Origin: Clostridiaceae bacterium
GTDB lineage: Bacteria > Bacillota > Clostridia > Oscillospirales > Butyricicoccaceae
Reading direction: 5' to 3'
DNA: 17,360 nt
Assembly (NCBI GenBank): GCA_018383195.1
Contig: JAGZOP010000045.1
Location: 1-17,360 of the forward strand
In this document: positions 14,918-17,360 of the stretch, piece by piece
How positions within the stretch are numbered: position 1 is the first letter of the stretch
Layout of the letters: each line of letters starts with the position of its first letter
Position numbers and translations under genes: made by a program
Notes under the pieces: model-generated
What the model was told of the DNA's origin: nothing
The model's input: the letters and a program-made list of their open reading frames with translations, nothing else
Database searches by the model: none

Positions 14918-16522
14918 ATGGCTTTTACATATTATCTTCCTGATGAGAATGGACAAAGAGTTGAATGTGGAACGGATTTTAATTCACTCATTATTATAGG
15001 TGCAAATGGATCTGGAAAAAGCAAATTAGGGGCATGGATCGAGCAGCAAAACATGGAAAAAGTGCATCGGATAGGTGCTCAGAGAAATTTGAATTTTCAA
15101 GAAAATGTACCGCTAAAAAGTTATTCCCAAGCAGAGGATCTTGTTTTTTATGGCACAGACAATAAAGGGAGCCAGGCAGGGAAAGGGTATCGGTGGAATT
15201 GGGGAAAAGAGTATACCACAAGGCTTATAAATGACTTTGACAATGTTTTGGCCGCCCTGATTGCATTGAAAAATAATGATAATGAAAAATATGTAAATGA
15301 GTGCAAAGCAGCACCCACTCGTGCAAAAAGGTCAGACCCTCCGTTTACTGCAATTGATAAGTTGATTCAAATTTGGGATGAAATTTTTCCTCAACGCAAA
15401 TTACAGGTTAATGATGCCAAGTTTTTGTCCTCATTACGAAACGGAACAGGAACGCCATATAATTCCAACCAAATGAGCGATGGTGAACGTGCTGTTCTTT
15501 ACTTAGCTGCCCAAGTACTTTGTGTCCCTCAAAATAAAATCCTTATCATTGATGAGCCAGAGGTACATTTACACCGCTCAATTATGAACTGTTTGTGGGT
15601 TGCTCTTGAAAAATATAGGCCAGATTGTTTCTTTATTTACATTACCCACGATACACAATTCGCTGCTTCTCATGGACAATCTGATAAGGTTTGGATCAAA
15701 GAATTTGACGGAACGCACTGGAAGCTCGAAAAAATTCAAGACAATGAACTTCCAGAAGAGCTTCTCTTTGATATCTTAGGAAGCAGAAAAAATGTGCTGT
15801 TCGTTGAAGGAGAAAAGAGCAGCTATGATACGCAATTATACACTATTCTATACCCCAATTATTATGTAATTGCTTGCGGCAGTTGTACCCAGGTGATTGC
15901 TCGTACAAAGGCTTTCCGCAATAACTCGACATTGCACCATTGCGAAGTTTATGGGCTTATCGACCGTGACTATCGATCTGACTATGAGATCAATAGATAC
16001 AAGTCAGACAATATTTATACGCTGGAAGTTGCTGAAGTAGAAAACCTATTTTTGGTGGAGGAATTGATTAGAGTCATGGCAGAGTCCTTGGGCGAAAACC
16101 CGGATGCGGTGTGTATAAAAGTAAAACAATACATCGTTCAACAGCGATTTTCTCGGCAAATTAATAAACAGGTGTGTCAAAGTGTTGTTGCTAATCTGAA
16201 ATATCGTTTGTCTACAGCAGAATTATCTAAGAAGAATGAAACCGAGGCCAAAGAAAGCTTAAATGCTGTACTACAGTCTCTGGATTATGAGCAAGTGAAA
16301 ACAGCAGAAGAAACTAGATTTAGAGAAGCACTTGACAGTGATGATTATAAAAAAGTTTTGCGTGTCTTCAATGAAAAATCTCTTGTATCCTCAGTCGGAA
16401 ACTATTTGAATATTAAAAATGAAGCTTACTGTACTAAAGTAATTAATTTGCTACGAGGTGAAAAGCATGATGCTATTGTTGCAGCACTTGCTCCGTATTT
16501 GCCTGTAGAGATTCAAAGATAA
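14918..16522 (+). CDS. Fused ATPase-TOPRIM (DUF4435-like) protein, PARIS-like defence candidate
   Basis: This 534-residue protein combines an ABC/SMC-type ATPase and a TOPRIM-like domain. The ATPase shows Walker A GANGSGKS at 28-35, signature MSDGE at 186-190, Walker B ILIIDEPEVHLH at 208-219 and a THD switch at 243-245. The C-terminal part starts with VLFVEGEKSSYD (293-304; E298) and GLIDRDYRSD (346-355; D349 and D351), the Glu and DxD pattern of TOPRIM, plus an EVENLF motif at 373-378 as in DUF4435 proteins. The same pair of domains makes up the two-protein PARIS system (AriA ATPase, AriB DUF4435 nuclease), of which single-chain forms exist. An OLD-like nuclease is the alternative. It begins 13 bases after mod, with AAGGAG overlapping the mod stop, and ends 14 bases before res, so it is an integral part of this operon. 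Confidence 0.82.
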   Translation: MAFTYYLPDENGQRVECGTDFNSLIIIGANGSGKSKLGAWIEQQNMEKVHRIGAQRNLNFQENVPLKSYSQAEDLVFYGTDNKGSQAGKGYRWNWGKEYTTRLINDFDNVLAALIALKNNDNEKYVNECKAAPTRAKRSDPPFTAIDKLIQIWDEIFPQRKLQVNDAKFLSSLRNGTGTPYNSNQMSDGERAVLYLAAQVLCVPQNKILIIDEPEVHLHRSIMNCLWVALEKYRPDCFFIYITHDTQFAASHGQSDKVWIKEFDGTHWKLEKIQDNELPEELLFDILGSRKNVLFVEGEKSSYDTQLYTILYPNYYVIACGSCTQVIARTKAFRNNSTLHHCEVYGLIDRDYRSDYEINRYKSDNIYTLEVAEVENLFLVEELIRVMAESLGENPDAVCIKVKQYIVQQRFSRQINKQVCQSVVANLKYRLSTAELSKKNETEAKESLNAVLQSLDYEQVKTAEETRFREALDSDDYKKVLRVFNEKSLVSSVGNYLNIKNEAYCTKVINLLRGEKHDAIVAALAPYLPVEIQR

Positions 16523-16536
16523 GGAAGAGGTATGCC

Positions 16537-17360
16537 ATGGAATTAAAATCCTATCAGAAAAAAGTAATCAAAGATCTGGTTCGTTATTTGGAACTGATGA
16601 ATGAGACTAAGAACTATGCTGTTGCTTTCCGGCAATTCTGGTATGAAGTCAGTGCTCCTTCTTTGGGAAAATATCAGGATATTATGCCAGGTGTACCGAA
16701 CCTTTGTTTTAAGGTGCCGACTGGTGGGGGTAAAACCTTTATGGCTTGCAATGCCATCCGTCCTATCTTTGATGCACTTCCTGTTACAAAAACAAAAACC
16801 GTTGTTTGGCTCGTCCCTTCTGATGCTATTTTGACCCAGACAGTCCAGACTCTAAAGGATACATATCATCCCTATCGACAGAAAATTGATGTGGACTTTG
16901 GTAGCCGTGTGGAGGTGTACACCAAGCAGGAACTGCTGAACGGTCAGAATTTCAGTCCTACGGCAGTGACGGAGCAGCTGTCAATTATGGTATTATCCTA
17001 TGACTCGTTCCGTAGTCGTGGCAAGGAAGGTCTGAAAGCATATCAGGAAAATAGCAATTTGGCTGAGTTTGCCAAGGTTCTGGGTAAGCCCGAACAGCCG
17101 ATTGAAAAGGCTGACGAGACGGCATTATTCCAGATTATCAACCAGCTGAATCCTCTTGTGATTGTGGATGAGAGTCATCATGCTCGTTCTGAGCTGAGTA
17201 TCGAAATGCTTGCTAATTTTAATCCTTGTTTTGTACTGGATTTGACAGCAACACCCAAGGCTGAAAGTAATATTATTTCCTATGTTGATGCCGTACAGCT
17301 TAAAACTGAGCACATGGTAAAGTTACCTGTTATTGTTTACAACCGTAACAAACAGACCGA
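16537..17360 (+). CDS. res: Type III restriction enzyme Res subunit, 3'-partial
   Basis: The first 274 codons are present and the gene runs off the window. It is a superfamily 2 helicase/translocase: SYQKKVIKDL near 5-14, Walker A VPTGGGKT at 60-67, WLVPSDAILTQT at 91-102, Walker B VIVDESHH at 208-215 and motif III TATP at 237-240. In type III systems Res moves along or senses DNA after Mod recognises an unmethylated site, then cuts through a C-terminal nuclease domain, here outside the window. The start at 16537 has GGAAGAGG six bases upstream. An ATG at 16532 is out of frame and stops after four codons. Res cannot cut without Mod, so the truncated mod gene upstream should leave it inactive unless a complete Mod is supplied elsewhere. 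Confidence 0.93.
   Translation, partial: MELKSYQKKVIKDLVRYLELMNETKNYAVAFRQFWYEVSAPSLGKYQDIMPGVPNLCFKVPTGGGKTFMACNAIRPIFDALPVTKTKTVVWLVPSDAILTQTVQTLKDTYHPYRQKIDVDFGSRVEVYTKQELLNGQNFSPTAVTEQLSIMVLSYDSFRSRGKEGLKAYQENSNLAEFAKVLGKPEQPIEKADETALFQIINQLNPLVIVDESHHARSELSIEMLANFNPCFVLDLTATPKAESNIISYVDAVQLKTEHMVKLPVIVYNRNKQT

Overview
The window looks like an accessory region of a low-to-mid GC Bacillota genome, probably a gut-type Clostridia. The reasons are strong AGGAGG-type ribosome binding sites, tightly overlapping genes, a Firmicutes-style lipobox, tandem large serine recombinases and a DtxR/MntR-type regulator. No rRNA, tRNA or CRISPR array was seen. The assignment below genus level is not possible from the sequence.

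Layout. (1) 1-3068, + strand: two overlapping large serine recombinase genes, the first cut by the window edge. They are the integration/excision module of a mobile element and end at a hairpin (3090-3126) shared with the convergent operon. (2) 3137-12143, - strand: one eight-gene operon. Read in transcription order it holds two full-length exporter-fold ABC half-transporters of the YbtP/YbtQ-IrtA/IrtB type, two NikB/NikC-like permeases, two NikD/NikE-like ATPases, a NikA-like lipoprotein binding protein and a small DtxR/MntR-family metal repressor. (3) 12144-12335: a divergent control region with two extended -10 promoters, a 21-bp-spaced direct repeat suited to an AraC protein, and a palindrome on the regulator promoter. 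(4) 12336-13298, + strand: a PchR/YbtA-like AraC regulator with its own terminator. (5) 13353-13527: a junction zone with 23-bp-period repeats, running into a type III methyltransferase gene that has lost its 5' part. (6) 13456-17360, + strand: remains of a type III restriction-modification operon, mod (truncated) - fused ATPase/TOPRIM (DUF4435-like) - res (cut by the window end).

How the parts may work together. The metal cluster reads as a complete uptake and control unit. A surface lipoprotein with an Opp/Nik-type importer and a YbtPQ/IrtAB-like pair would take up a metal or metal-chelate complex. The DtxR-like protein would sense metal, and the AraC protein would sense the ligand and activate the operon. 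No metallophore biosynthesis gene is present, so use of chelators made by other organisms, or a role in nickel, iron or zinc uptake, are all possible.

The most notable defence feature is the ATPase-TOPRIM gene placed between mod and res. Its domain pair resembles a single-chain (fused) PARIS system, which responds to phage anti-restriction proteins. The mod gene begins almost exactly at its catalytic DPPY motif, with unrelated DNA upstream. I infer that a mobile element, probably the one carrying the recombinases and the metal operon, entered mod there. Type III restriction needs Mod, so this would silence restriction without leaving an unopposed nuclease. The missing 5' part of mod should lie beyond the far end of the element, outside this window.
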